Source of the DNA: Prevotella sp. 10(H) | GTDB lineage: Bacteria; Bacteroidota; Bacteroidia; Bacteroidales; Dysgonomonadaceae | Length of the DNA: 64,000 nucleotides | Assembly (NCBI RefSeq): GCF_000711235.1 | Contig: NZ_JOMI01000002.1 | Span: forward strand, 345,792-409,791 | Reading direction: 5' to 3' | Shown here: piece after piece, positions 53,798-64,000 of the stretch | How positions within the stretch are numbered: position 1 is the stretch's first letter | Layout: every line of letters starts with the position of its first letter | Made by a program: the position numbers and the translations under genes | The notes under the pieces: model-generated | What the model was told of the DNA's origin: nothing | What the model saw: the letters and a program-made list of their open reading frames with translations, nothing else | The model's database searches: none

Positions 53798-54007
53798 TAA
53801 GATTTTGTCTGCTGTGAAAAAACTCTTTCGGATAATTTAATTGGAAAAGGAGCAAATGATGAGTACAAGTTTATGTCTATAATTGTTTATATGATATATC
53901 GGCTGTCGGGTAACTGATTATCCGGTTTATGGCGCTCTTTGAAAAGTAAGCAGTGGATAAAAATTCTGTAAAAGATTCTGGTGTTGTAGATGTTAATTAA
54001 CAATTGA

Positions 54008-54041
54008 TTTGCCTGTATTTATATTTAGAAGTATATATTTG
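54008..54041 (+). promoter_or_regulatory. Putative promoter for ROK/NagB-like genes
   Basis: TTTG at 54008-54011 and TATATTTG at 54034-54041, spacer 22 nt (one more than the usual 19-21). Confidence 0.5.
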
Positions 54042-54182
54042 TAAATAGATGTATCATGGAAAACAAAGAGATAATATAGGTAAAGGGTTTTTTATTTGTA
54101 AGTAAGCACTTCAATTGTATTAGCAGATTTAACCTTAATCGATAAGATTATCTCATATTAATTATATTATATTCTTAATATT

Positions 54183-55007
54183 ATGAGGATTGGTATAGAT
54201 ATAGACGGCACAAGCATGCGGCTCGGAATAGTAGATGGGGGACATATATTCCGTAAAATAGTGGTGCCTGCAGAGGCAACAGAATCAGAAACTTCTATTG
54301 TGGATAATCTGATTGAAACGATTGGTCAGATTGCAAACTCAAATATCCGTGGCATCGGTATCGGGGTTTCGGGCATTGTCAATACAAGTAAAGGTATAGT
54401 CCAGGATGCAATAAATATCCCATCGTGGAAGAATTTACCGCTTAAAGATATTCTGGAAAAAGAATTTCACATCCCTGTTTTTGTAAACAACGACTCTAAC
54501 TGTTTTGCCTTTGGTGAGCGTTATTATGGTGAAGGTACTCTTTACCGTGATATTGTCTGCGTAACATTGAGTATTGGTGTGGGAGCAGGCATTATTATCA
54601 ATAATGAACTATATAACGGAAACAATACAGGAGCGGGAGAAATAGGAAGTCTTCCATATTTGTATTCCGACTACGAACGTTATTGCGGACAAAAGTTCTT
54701 TGTCAGGAATAATACTACGGCAGAAGAAGCTTATGAACTTGCTTTGCAGGGAGATAGTAACATGCTGGCACTTTGGGCGGAATTAGGAGATCATATCGGT
54801 AATCTTTTAAAAACAATTTTGTTCACATACGACCCTCAGGCCATCATACTGGGTGGTAATATCATAAAAGGATATGAATTGTTTGCCGATTCCATGTATG
54901 AAAGTGTATACAAGTTTCCTTTCAAAGAAACGGTAGAGCGTATAAAAATCCTGCTTACAAAGAGAGAAGATATTAATCTTCTCGGGGCGGCTGCCCTTGT
55001 TGTCTGA
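54183..55007 (+). CDS. ROK family sugar kinase-like protein
   Basis: A 274-residue ROK-family protein. The phosphate-binding MRIGIDIDGTSMRLGIVDG start, the catalytic region FVNNDSNCFAFGERYYG (Asp is the likely base) and a second ATP-binding segment SIGVGAGIIINNELY are present. The usual ROK zinc site (GHxx...CxCGxxGCxE) is reduced here to GAGEIGSLPYL and YCGQKFF, so zinc ligands appear lost. ROK enzymes phosphorylate glucose, GlcNAc or ManNAc. Its position 53 nt ahead of amino-sugar genes suggests a GlcNAc or glucosamine kinase. Confidence 0.82.
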   Translation: MRIGIDIDGTSMRLGIVDGGHIFRKIVVPAEATESETSIVDNLIETIGQIANSNIRGIGIGVSGIVNTSKGIVQDAINIPSWKNLPLKDILEKEFHIPVFVNNDSNCFAFGERYYGEGTLYRDIVCVTLSIGVGAGIIINNELYNGNNTGAGEIGSLPYLYSDYERYCGQKFFVRNNTTAEEAYELALQGDSNMLALWAELGDHIGNLLKTILFTYDPQAIILGGNIIKGYELFADSMYESVYKFPFKETVERIKILLTKREDINLLGAAALVV

Positions 55008-55060
55008 ACCTATATGCTATAGAAAATGTTCAATCATAATAATTATATAAAACCTTTGAT

Positions 55061-57043
55061 ATGAGATTAGATTTAAGTTCGCAAATTGTACTGGATAGGG
55101 TACCCCAGCGCTACTATCGTCCCGAAAACGAATTTGAGCTGTCGGCACTCACCCGTTACGAAAAAGTACCTACCGAGATTTACGAATCGTCTGTTGAGGC
55201 ATCTTTATATATTGCAAAGGAAATTGCAAAAAAGATAAAGGAAAAGCAGGAAGCAGGTTTGCCGTTTGTTCTGGGGCTGCCGGGAGGGCATTCTCCACAG
55301 ACTATTTATCAGGAACTTATCCGTTTGCATAAGGAAAAGGGACTGAGCTTCAAAAATGTTATCATATTTAATATATATGAATTCTATCCGCTGGCTCCAC
55401 AGTCGAATAGTAACCTGAAATTATTGAAAGAATCTCTGCTGGATTATATCGATATCGATCCGGGCAATGTATATTCACCTGACGGTTCCGTACCGAAAGC
55501 GGAAATTTTGAATTATTGCCGCGAGTACGAACAGGCTATACGAAATGCCGGAGGAATAGACTATCTCCTTTTGGGACTTGGGCGTGCAGGTAATATCGGT
55601 ATTAATATTGCCGGATCGAGTGTGAGTTCACAAACACGTCTGATATTGTTAGATGTTCAATCGAAAAAAGAGGCAGTCAACACTTTCGGTTCGGTGGATA
55701 AAGTACCGGTAAGTGCCGTAACTATGGGACTGGCAACGATCATGAAGGCTCGTCAGATAGCGCTTATTGCTTGGGGTGAAGATAAATCGAAAAGCGTGAA
55801 AGATGTAGTTGAAGGAGTTATTTCCGATGCAGTACCTGCTTCTTGCCTGCAGGCTCACGAAAATGCAAAAGTGCATATCGACTTGAATGCTGCTTTTGAA
55901 CTGACCCGCATTAATCATCCATGGTTGGTAACAAGCTGCGACTGGAATAATAAATTAATTCGCAGGGCTATAGTGTGGTTGTGTTTCAAAGTAAATAAAC
56001 CTATTCTTAAACTGACAAATAAAGACTATCAGGATAACGGGCTTGAAGAGTTACTTGCATTATATGGCTCTGCCTACAATGTCAATATCAAGATATTCAA
56101 TGATCTACAGCATACTATTACCGGATGGCCGGGTGGGAAACCGAATGCGGATGATACCAACCGCCCTGAAAGGGCAAAGCCTTATCCGAAACGTGTAATT
56201 ATTTTCAGTCCTCACCCCGACGATGATGTTATTTCTATGGGTGGTACGTTTAAAAGGCTGGTAGATCAGAAGCATGATGTACATGTAGCTTATCAGACAT
56301 CTGGTAATATTGCAGTAGGCGATGAGGAAGTAATCCGTTATGTTTCTTTCCTTGAGGATGTGAGACAGAAATACGATCCCGAAAATGAAGTGTCTAAAAA
56401 GAAATATGCCGAAATTCTTCAATATCTTCTGCATGATAAAAAAGAGGGGGATATAGATACTCCTGATATTCTTTTCATAAAAGGTCATATCCGCCGTCAG
56501 GAAGCAACTACTGCTTGCCGCTACGTAGGAATGGATACGAATAATATTTCTTTTCTCGACTTGCCTTTCTATGAAACGGGTCGTGTGAAGAAGAAGCCGA
56601 TTTCGGAAGCTGATGTGGAAATAGTGAAAGATTATCTTTCATCGGTAGAGCCGCATGAAGTGTTTGTTGCAGGTGACTTAGCCGATCCGCACGGAACACA
56701 CAAGGTTTGTCTGGATGCTATTCTGGCAGCTGTAGATGAACTGAAAGGCGCAGAATGGCTAAAGAATTGCCGCTTCTGGATGTATCGTGGTGCGTGGGCA
56801 GAGTGGGAAATCGACCATATAGAAATGGCTGTACCGATTTCACCGGAAGAATTGAGGGCTAAACGAAATGCCATTCTGAAGCATCAGTCTCAAATGGAAA
56901 GCGCTCCGTTTTTAGGTAACGATGAACGTCTGTTCTGGCAACGTTCCGAAGACAGAAACAAGGCTACTGCAGAGCTGTACCGTTTGCTAGGGTTAGCTTC
57001 TTATGAGGCTATCGAGGCATTTGTAGAATATCATCCTTTGTAA
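55061..57043 (+). CDS. NagB-like pseudoenzyme fused to PIG-L deacetylase
   Basis: A 660-residue fusion. Residues ~30-300 are NagB-like (GlcN-6-P deaminase fold) but the active site is lost: relative to the true NagB downstream, D72, D141, H143 and E148 correspond here to Y106, A176, N178 and I183 (FNIYEF and GLGRAGNIGINIAG). Residues ~375-660 form a PIG-L/LmbE deacetylase with intact zinc motif HPDDD at 385-389 and DLADPHGTH further on. It probably deacetylates an N-acetylglucosamine derivative, with the NagB part as sugar-binding or regulatory module. The genes before and after act on amino sugars. I recall a similar protein in Bacteroides. Confidence 0.85.
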   Translation: MRLDLSSQIVLDRVPQRYYRPENEFELSALTRYEKVPTEIYESSVEASLYIAKEIAKKIKEKQEAGLPFVLGLPGGHSPQTIYQELIRLHKEKGLSFKNVIIFNIYEFYPLAPQSNSNLKLLKESLLDYIDIDPGNVYSPDGSVPKAEILNYCREYEQAIRNAGGIDYLLLGLGRAGNIGINIAGSSVSSQTRLILLDVQSKKEAVNTFGSVDKVPVSAVTMGLATIMKARQIALIAWGEDKSKSVKDVVEGVISDAVPASCLQAHENAKVHIDLNAAFELTRINHPWLVTSCDWNNKLIRRAIVWLCFKVNKPILKLTNKDYQDNGLEELLALYGSAYNVNIKIFNDLQHTITGWPGGKPNADDTNRPERAKPYPKRVIIFSPHPDDDVISMGGTFKRLVDQKHDVHVAYQTSGNIAVGDEEVIRYVSFLEDVRQKYDPENEVSKKKYAEILQYLLHDKKEGDIDTPDILFIKGHIRRQEATTACRYVGMDTNNISFLDLPFYETGRVKKKPISEADVEIVKDYLSSVEPHEVFVAGDLADPHGTHKVCLDAILAAVDELKGAEWLKNCRFWMYRGAWAEWEIDHIEMAVPISPEELRAKRNAILKHQSQMESAPFLGNDERLFWQRSEDRNKATAELYRLLGLASYEAIEAFVEYHPL

Positions 57044-57060
57044 ATTATAATAAGAAAAGG

Positions 57061-57100
57061 CAAACCTTTCAGGATATAATTATTATCTTTGAAAGGTTTG
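57061..57100 (+). terminator. Terminator between the two nagB-type genes
   Basis: 11-bp stem CAAACCTTTCA (57061-57071) with TGAAAGGTTTG (57090-57100), followed by TTTTTTATTA. The loop and 3' arm hold a promoter -7 match. Confidence 0.8.
57084..57091 (+). promoter_or_regulatory. Putative -7 element for nagB inside terminator
   Basis: TATCTTTG matches TAnnTTTG exactly and lies within the loop/3' arm of the preceding terminator, 50 nt before the nagB ATG. Confidence 0.5.
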
Positions 57101-57141
57101 TTTTTTATTATTAATGCCATAATATCTAAAACTAATATAAC

Positions 57142-57939
57142 ATGAGATTAATTATCCAGCCTGATTACAATTCCCTGTCGCAATGGGCGGCTAACTATGT
57201 AGTATCAAGAATAAATGCAGCAAATCCGACAGTTGATAAGCCGTTTGTGCTCGGATTGCCTACAGGTTCTTCTCCTATAGGAATGTATGAAGAGTTAATT
57301 AGGCATTATCAGGAAAAAAATGTTTCGTTCAAGCATGTCATCACATTCAATATGGATGAATATGTAGATTTGCCGAAAGATCATCCGCAGAGTTATCACA
57401 CTTTTATGTGGGATAAATTTTTCAGCCACATAGATATCGAGCCTGCCAATATAAATATACTGGACGGGAATGCAGCCGATCTCGATGCCGAATGTGCTGC
57501 ATATGAAGCGAAGATGAAAGCGGTAGGCGGAGTAGACCTGTTCTTGGGTGGAGTAGGACCTGACGGTCATATTGCATTCAATGAACCCGGTTCATCACTT
57601 TCGTCACGTACCCGTATTAAGACATTGACGCACGATACTATTATTGCTAATTCGCGTTTCTTCGGTAATAATGTGAATAAAGTGCCAAAAACATCTGTTA
57701 CAGTAGGTGTAGGCACTATATTGGATGCGAAAGAAGTCCTTATTCTGGTAAATGGGCATAACAAGGCCAGAGCTTTGGCTCAGGCTGTGGAAGGTGCAGT
57801 TAATCAGATGTGGACTATTACTGCATTACAGCTTCACCCGAAAGGTATTATCGTATGCGACGAGGCAGCGACAGATGAACTGAAAGTAAGTACTTATAAG
57901 TATTTTAAAGATATTGAGAAAGATAATTTACTTTGTTAG
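57142..57939 (+). CDS. nagB: Glucosamine-6-phosphate deaminase
   Basis: A 265-residue enzyme that converts glucosamine-6-phosphate to fructose-6-phosphate and ammonia. The residues fall at the same numbers as in E. coli NagB: D72 in FNMDEYV, and D141, H143, E148 in [29 protein letters not shown] near the N-terminus binds the phosphate. It is the last gene of an amino-sugar cluster with the ROK protein and the PIG-L fusion, and has its own terminator and probably its own promoter. Confidence 0.95.
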   Translation: MRLIIQPDYNSLSQWAANYVVSRINAANPTVDKPFVLGLPTGSSPIGMYEELIRHYQEKNVSFKHVITFNMDEYVDLPKDHPQSYHTFMWDKFFSHIDIEPANINILDGNAADLDAECAAYEAKMKAVGGVDLFLGGVGPDGHIAFNEPGSSLSSRTRIKTLTHDTIIANSRFFGNNVNKVPKTSVTVGVGTILDAKEVLILVNGHNKARALAQAVEGAVNQMWTITALQLHPKGIIVCDEAATDELKVSTYKYFKDIEKDNLLC

Positions 57940-57964
57940 AATTATCTTAACCGGAAAGGAATAG

Positions 57965-57988
57965 TAAGGGAGGCTTAGGCTTCCCTTA
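57965..57988. terminator. Bidirectional terminator after nagB
   Basis: 10-bp stem TAAGGGAGGC / GCTTCCCTTA (one G-T pair) with loop TTAG, then TTTTTTA. Its 3' arm touches the stop codon of the convergent sulfatase gene. Confidence 0.8.
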
Positions 57989-59986
57989 TTTTTTATCTAT
58001 AGCCAAATCTTTTCTTCTGGTCAATTCGTTTTTCAATAAATAATTAGTAGCCTGAACAGTGGCTGCCGCATAGCTTCTTATACTGTCAAAAGCATTCTTG
58101 TTTGTGGTAGCCAAGTTTGTGATATCATTGCTTTTATAGTCATACATTACTTCCTGTTTCGATAAGATATTGTAGCAATAAAAATACCTGTCGTTTATGC
58201 AGCCCAGTTTTTCATCGGATGTAAATACGGCATACGGACGTTTCTCTTTCAACAGGTCTATCCCAAGCGAATTATTCTCATACTCCATATTCAGCAATCC
58301 CATAACGGTAGGGAATATATCTGTCTGTGTCCCATAATTATCAAAGGTTTTAGGCATATCTTCCAGTAATGGCGAATATATCATTAACGGCACATGATTC
58401 AAAGGAAGAGACATTTCAAATAGCTGTCCTCCCAGTTTTTTGCCATGATCTCCCAGAAAGACAAATATGGTATTATTGTACCAATCTTGTTTAGATGCTT
58501 CTTCAAGGAATTTTTTTATACATTGATCCGAGTAATACACAGTTTGCTCCGCCCCGTCCTTACTGATACTTTCATATTCTTTCGGTACCACATATGGGGG
58601 GTGATTCGTTATTGTCATAATCGTAGCAAAGAAAGGAGCCTTTTCTTTATTAAATATATCGATTGCATATTCCAAAAGATAAGCATCATCCACTCCCCAC
58701 TCGTTTACAATTTTCGATTCAGGATAGTTTTCCTTGGCATATATATTATTTATTTCGTATCCGTTCCTGTACAGGAACATATCGGTATTATTATATGATT
58801 TATCATGCGAAACAAATAAAGAAGAAGTATAACCTTTCATATTCAAATTTACCGGCAATCCTTCGCATAGCGGCATTCGGTCGGTTCCGCTCATTACCCT
58901 GTCATCCATTATTACCCTGTCGAAAAGCCCGGGAATACCATACAATGTAGCAAATATTCCCTGATTGGTATGTGTACCGGGGGAATAGAAGTTTTTGAAA
59001 TAATAGGACTTATTCTTCAATTCGTTAAGGAATGGGGTAAGATGAGGTGTTTCATCCAGATAATAAGACGACATAGACTCCATTAATACGATAACAACGT
59101 TTGCCCGTCTCTCGGATTCTTCCGGAGTGATTTTCCGGCAGACAGGAGATATCTCTTCCTGAATTTCCTGATTGGCGAAATCTTGCCTTAAAAGCTTAAA
59201 TGAATCGTCTGTCGATATCACATGGCTTACTTCCTTATCCTTATATTTCGGGGTCACTACGCTTACCATGCAGTTATATAGAGGGCTTGTGGTAAGTTCA
59301 TTGGCAAAAGAACTCGGGCTTAAATATGCAGTCCATAACATAATAGGTTGCATCCAGTGATGCTTACGGGTTACACCCATATAGGTTATAGTAGAAAGCA
59401 GGATAAAGACAACCAAAAGTTTTGTGATTTCGAGTTTAATATTGGTTGTAACGCGGTTCTTATATTTCTTCCATTGCCTGCCGAAAAAGACAACGCACAA
59501 AGAAAAACCAATAATTATAAGAAAGAAAAGCAAATAATATTTATAATAACCCGATTCGGTAAACAGCATGCTTATGCCTTCCGTATCGTGGCTCAGCCAG
59601 TCGAGTATTCCGATATCGAGATGCCTGAAAAAATAGTTGAAATAAGGTATATTCGCCACGCAGAAAGCGAAGATAAATGTATAGGCAATAATATAATATG
59701 CATTAAATAATTTTCTGAAAACATCTTTATACGAATCGAAGAATGAAAGGATTAAGGCTGCTATAATCGGTAGAACAGATGTAAATGCCACACCGATATT
59801 ATCAAAAAAGATACCGAGACTGAACGCGCCTGTCAGATAAACAGTATCTACATGTTCGGCGCTATCGAGGTTTGTAAGAAATAAAACGAGTCTAAGCAAG
59901 CTGAGAATAACCAAAGCCAGCAGATGTATTTTGAAAATATATGCGATTACAGGATAAAGATTCTTTAAATACTTTTTGTAATTCAT
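57986..59986 (-). CDS. LTA synthase family phosphoglycerol transferase
   Basis: A 666-residue membrane enzyme of the LtaS/sulfatase superfamily: five N-terminal membrane segments (residues ~15-235), then an extracytoplasmic alkaline-phosphatase-like domain with the metal ligand in NVVIVLMESMSSYYLDE, the nucleophile Thr in SPGTHTNQGIFAT, and GDHGKKLGG near the C-terminal metal site. In Gram-negative bacteria such proteins add phosphoglycerol or phosphoethanolamine to envelope glycans. A minus-strand -7 element lies 45 nt upstream. Confidence 0.88.
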   Translation of the reverse strand: MNYKKYLKNLYPVIAYIFKIHLLALVILSLLRLVLFLTNLDSAEHVDTVYLTGAFSLGIFFDNIGVAFTSVLPIIAALILSFFDSYKDVFRKLFNAYYIIAYTFIFAFCVANIPYFNYFFRHLDIGILDWLSHDTEGISMLFTESGYYKYYLLFFLIIIGFSLCVVFFGRQWKKYKNRVTTNIKLEITKLLVVFILLSTITYMGVTRKHHWMQPIMLWTAYLSPSSFANELTTSPLYNCMVSVVTPKYKDKEVSHVISTDDSFKLLRQDFANQEIQEEISPVCRKITPEESERRANVVIVLMESMSSYYLDETPHLTPFLNELKNKSYYFKNFYSPGTHTNQGIFATLYGIPGLFDRVIMDDRVMSGTDRMPLCEGLPVNLNMKGYTSSLFVSHDKSYNNTDMFLYRNGYEINNIYAKENYPESKIVNEWGVDDAYLLEYAIDIFNKEKAPFFATIMTITNHPPYVVPKEYESISKDGAEQTVYYSDQCIKKFLEEASKQDWYNNTIFVFLGDHGKKLGGQLFEMSLPLNHVPLMIYSPLLEDMPKTFDNYGTQTDIFPTVMGLLNMEYENNSLGIDLLKEKRPYAVFTSDEKLGCINDRYFYCYNILSKQEVMYDYKSNDITNLATTNKNAFDSIRSYAAATVQATNYLLKNELTRRKDLAIDKK

Positions 59987-60031
59987 TTATAGCGATATTG
60001 CAATCTGTTTGTATTATTAGTTAGTAGTCTG

Positions 60032-60039
60032 CAAAGATA
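60032..60039 (-). promoter_or_regulatory. Putative -7 element for LTA-synthase-like gene
   Basis: On the minus strand this reads TATCTTTG, matching TAnnTTTG, 45 nt before the ATG at 59986. Confidence 0.5.
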
Positions 60040-60139
60040 GGCATTTGCATATAAACTATATTTCAAATAATACGAATAAAAGTTATAATCGCAGATAGCA
60101 AGTCTATAACGGTAGCTTCTACAATAGATCTTCAGTTTT

Positions 60140-62209
60140 TTATGGCTTATTCTCTTTCTCTATTCTTATTCTCGCATCTACGGCAATTACTTTATCTCCA
60201 TTTGCCAGCAGCGGATTAATATCCATTTCTTTAATCTCCGTTGCGTAGCGTAGCATTGCCGATATGCGGACAATTATTTCGGTAAATAATGCTTCGTTCA
60301 GCCCTTTCTGTCCGCGTGTACCCTGTATTATTTTATATGCCCTCAGTGAACGTATCATGGAAGAGGCTTCCTCGAAACTCAGCGGAGCCAACCCCGAGGC
60401 AACATCCTTCAATATTTCTACAAATATGCCTCCAAGCCCACAGAGAACGATATGACCGTACTTCGATTCATATTTAGCCCCTATGAATAATTCCTGACCC
60501 GATAGCATCGGTTGTATCATTACGTCTGTTGTCTCCGGTATTTTCATTAGCCTGTCGAATTCGAACGCCAGATGTTCGTCAGAACGTATATTGAGTACGA
60601 CGCCACCTACATCCGATTTGTGTACAGGACCTACGCATTTGGCCACAACAGGATATCCTGTTTTATTGGCAAAACTTATTGCTTCTTCTTTATTTTGGGT
60701 AACTAGTTCTTCGACTTGTGGTATTCCTGCCGCAGCAAACAATCCGCGAATAGAATTACTGTCTATATATCCGTCGTGCGATTTTTCTATAATGGAGCGT
60801 ATACGTGGAATATCTATTTCAATATCTTCTTCCTTTCCTACCGATGGAAGTGTTCGTGATACGACTTTCGATAGAGCGTTTGCCAGTGCAAATTCATCTG
60901 TAAAGTTTACGTGTCCTTTCTTTACGAAATTATCCATTTCTTGCCATGCGGCTATTACAGAGGGTAATATGGGATAAATCGGAAGGCTGCACGTCCTTAT
61001 TTTCTGATCCAGAATATCGTATGCTTCAGCTACATTACTTACACCGGGATTCCCGTATATGACGGCTATACCGTCAATTTCTTTGAAATATTTTTCGCAG
61101 AAATCGATACATATAGCCATATGTTCTCCGGTTCCTGTCCCTATAATATCTATCGGATTCGATACGGCTGCACCCGGAAGCAAATGCTTTTTCAGCTCTG
61201 CTGCGAGTTCCTTATTCATTTCCGGAACATCTATGTTGCCTTTCGACAGGGCATCGGTCAGGATTACAGCCGGCCCTCCGGCTTGAGTGATTATAGCTAT
61301 ATTGCGTCCTTTCAGTTCTTTGAGAGTTAAGACTGCACCCACATTAGCGAGTTCTTCTCTCGAAAAACAGCGGATAATACCTGCTTTTCTGAAAAGCGCT
61401 TCGACAGCAGAATCTGAACTGGCTATCGCTCCCGTATGTGATGAGGCCGCCCTGCTTCCTGATGATGAACTTCCCGATTTTATGGCTGCTATTTTACATC
61501 CTTTCCTGATAAGTGAAGCCGAGTGTTTGAGGAATCTGTCGGGGTCGGCTATTTTTTCCAGGTATAATAATTTTATTTTAGGGCTGGTTTCTGGATCGAA
61601 TTCGCTGTCCAGATATTCGAGTATATCTTCAACTCCCACTTGTGCTGCATTCCCGATAGACCATGCCGAGTTGAATCTCAGGCCTATTCTCATTGCCGAT
61701 TCTATAATATATGTAATCGTTCCGCCCGAGCTCGATATTATATCCACTCCCTGATGGTCGAGAATAGGAACAGGTTTGGTAAATATACTTTGATGTTGCG
61801 TATTGAAAAATCCCGAGCAGTTCGGTCCTATCATCAATGCATCGGCCTTGTTCACAATATCAACTAGCTCCTTTTCCATTTTTGCACCTTCCTCTGATTC
61901 TTCACTGAATCCCGCCGAAAACACTATAAATGCTTTTACACCCTTTTCGTTAGCAAGATATTCTACTGTACTCAAGCATTGACTTGCAGGTATGGAAATT
62001 ATTGCCAGATCGGTTTCAGGGATATCTTCTATTCTTACATATGCCTTTACTCCCTGTATTGTTCCACCTCTCGCATTTACCACATAGAGGTCTTTATCGA
62101 ATGTTCCCTGCGTCAGATTATACAATACACTTCCTCCGGGTTTCAAAATGTTATCAGATGCGCCAACGACAACGATGCTTTTAGGGCTTATCAGCTTATT
62201 ATAGTTCAT
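60140..62209 (-). CDS. ADP-forming acyl-CoA synthetase (fused subunits)
   Basis: A 689-residue fusion of the alpha and beta parts of NDP-forming acyl-CoA synthetase. The N-terminal CoA-binding Rossmann domain (SIVVVGASDN) leads into the ligase domain with the phosphorylated His at residue 258 (AASSHTGAIA), and an ATP-grasp domain ends the protein (PVVAKCVGPVHKSDVGGVVL, MIQPMLSGQELFIGAKY). Such enzymes convert acetyl-CoA or related acyl-CoA to the acid with ATP made, in fermentation; the precise acyl group cannot be told. It stands alone next to the rRNA operon on the opposite strand. Confidence 0.9.
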   Translation of the reverse strand: MNYNKLISPKSIVVVGASDNILKPGGSVLYNLTQGTFDKDLYVVNARGGTIQGVKAYVRIEDIPETDLAIISIPASQCLSTVEYLANEKGVKAFIVFSAGFSEESEEGAKMEKELVDIVNKADALMIGPNCSGFFNTQHQSIFTKPVPILDHQGVDIISSSGGTITYIIESAMRIGLRFNSAWSIGNAAQVGVEDILEYLDSEFDPETSPKIKLLYLEKIADPDRFLKHSASLIRKGCKIAAIKSGSSSSGSRAASSHTGAIASSDSAVEALFRKAGIIRCFSREELANVGAVLTLKELKGRNIAIITQAGGPAVILTDALSKGNIDVPEMNKELAAELKKHLLPGAAVSNPIDIIGTGTGEHMAICIDFCEKYFKEIDGIAVIYGNPGVSNVAEAYDILDQKIRTCSLPIYPILPSVIAAWQEMDNFVKKGHVNFTDEFALANALSKVVSRTLPSVGKEEDIEIDIPRIRSIIEKSHDGYIDSNSIRGLFAAAGIPQVEELVTQNKEEAISFANKTGYPVVAKCVGPVHKSDVGGVVLNIRSDEHLAFEFDRLMKIPETTDVMIQPMLSGQELFIGAKYESKYGHIVLCGLGGIFVEILKDVASGLAPLSFEEASSMIRSLRAYKIIQGTRGQKGLNEALFTEIIVRISAMLRYATEIKEMDINPLLANGDKVIAVDARIRIEKENKP

Positions 62210-62440
62210 AAAACAGTTGTTTCGATGTTATTTTGTGTAAATGTAGTGATAAAAACGAAAAAATATTGGATTAGCTTTTATACTATATAACATAAAATAA
62301 TCAGGCCGGGTTTAATTATTTATAATCAAGTTCCTCGTTTTTATGTTTTACAACATCTTTCTAACTCTTTGTTTAGGTGTTATTTGTTAGCGATTCGGTC
62401 AAAGTGGTAAAAAAATAAAGCCAAAAAAGTTCTAATAATA

Positions 62441-62472
62441 TTTGGAGTGTAAGGTAATGTTTTCTACTTTTG
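62441..62472 (+). promoter_or_regulatory. rRNA operon promoter
   Basis: TTTG at 62441-62444 and TACTTTTG at 62465-62472 with a 20-nt spacer: the full Bacteroidota -33/-7 arrangement. Transcription would start near 62478-62480, giving a ~230-nt leader before 16S rRNA. Confidence 0.8.
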
Positions 62473-62709
62473 CACCCGCTTTACCACCAAAGGGTGGGCC
62501 GGAAACGGGGAAAAGTGAATTTAAAAAAGCGATCTTTGATAAAATGACAACAGAAGATAGAGTGTAGTACAAGCTTGTTAATTAATAATTAACAATTAAT
62601 AATTAACAACAACCTACTAGAGATAGTATCAGGGTATTACCGTCAATTAGATTTAGGATATAAGTTTAATGAAAGAGGACAGGATCAGAAGGTATAAAAA
62701 AGAAAATAT
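62473..62709 (+). other. rRNA leader region
   Basis: About 237 nt transcribed ahead of 16S rRNA, with AT-rich TTAATTAATAATTAACAATT repeats at about 62577-62608 and no coding potential. The rest of the gap between the ligase gene and the promoter (62210-62440) shows nothing I recognise apart from a weak minus-strand TACATTTA (62244-62237) that could start the ligase gene. Confidence 0.6.

Positions 62710-64000
<1,291 letters not shown>

Larger units (their letters stand above)
53786..54182. other. Divergent intergenic region recG / ROK gene
   Basis: 397 nt without a credible gene. It holds the minus-strand recG -7 element near one end and a plus-strand promoter candidate around 54008-54041, leaving a ~140-nt 5' leader before the ROK gene. 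The sequence is AT-rich; no riboswitch or long hairpin was recognised. Confidence 0.6.

Overview
The window comes from a Bacteroidota chromosome, most likely order Bacteroidales and near Dysgonomonas. Evidence: a partial 16S rRNA gene at the right edge with Bacteroidales-type sequence; a fused murF-alr gene behind a GSCFA gene; Bacteroidota-type promoters (-33 TTTG, -7 TAnnTTTG) with almost no Shine-Dalgarno sequences; and abundant lipoproteins, a TonB-dependent receptor and a Tat-exported Gfo/Idh/MocA oxidoreductase. The genus is an inference from recognising the rRNA by eye. No tRNA, CRISPR array, transposase, integrase or phage gene was seen.

Layout. 0.1-6.6 kb: polytopic membrane protein, GSCFA + murF-alr (cell wall D-Ala-D-Ala supply), a lipoprotein and a small membrane protein. 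6.6-10.5 kb: sugar-modifying cluster of two Gfo/Idh/MocA oxidoreductases and a TIM-barrel epimerase/isomerase, interrupted by a GC-rich structured non-coding element. 10.5-13.3 kb: Cys-rich HYC_CC_PP-like protein plus TonB-dependent receptor, probably metal related. 13.4-16.0 kb (minus): lipoprotein, Dabb protein, AlkD-like HEAT protein and a C-terminal HNH nuclease in one tight run. 16.0-33.5 kb: a segment bordered by two inverted copies of a composite repeat; it holds an Nramp transporter, an Imm11-like orphan immunity gene with a decayed paralogue beside it, two MFS exporters, zupT, a 1854-residue alpha-2-macroglobulin lipoprotein, two paralogous sugar-transferase-like proteins and two large membrane proteins. 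33.5-37.3 kb: agmatine-to-putrescine genes (aguA, small gene, aguB), a cysteine-peptidase-like lipoprotein and pgeF. 37.4-47.3 kb: housekeeping genes (obg, adk, hpt, rnr, tsaB), a TlpA-like lipoprotein, AIM24 and a NagX-like acyltransferase. 47.4-53.8 kb: twin tiny membrane proteins, a BlaI/BlaR1-like pair with two TonB C-terminal domains on the sensor, a TPR protein and recG. 54.2-58 kb: amino-sugar cluster (ROK kinase-like, inactive NagB domain fused to a PIG-L deacetylase, true nagB). 58-62.2 kb: LtaS-like phosphoglycerol transferase and ADP-forming acyl-CoA synthetase. 62.2-64 kb: rRNA promoter/leader and the first ~1290 nt of 16S rRNA.

The clearest odd signals are (i) the 22-bp repeat units spaced exactly 105 bp apart at 16.2-16.4 kb with an inverted sister element at 33.2-33.5 kb, (ii) the tandem orphan-immunity gene plus remnant, (iii) the HNH nuclease ending a DNA-repair-like operon, (iv) the NagB domain that has lost all four catalytic residues, and (v) promoters nested inside upstream terminators. 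I did not find a multigene system that I can defend as entirely new.
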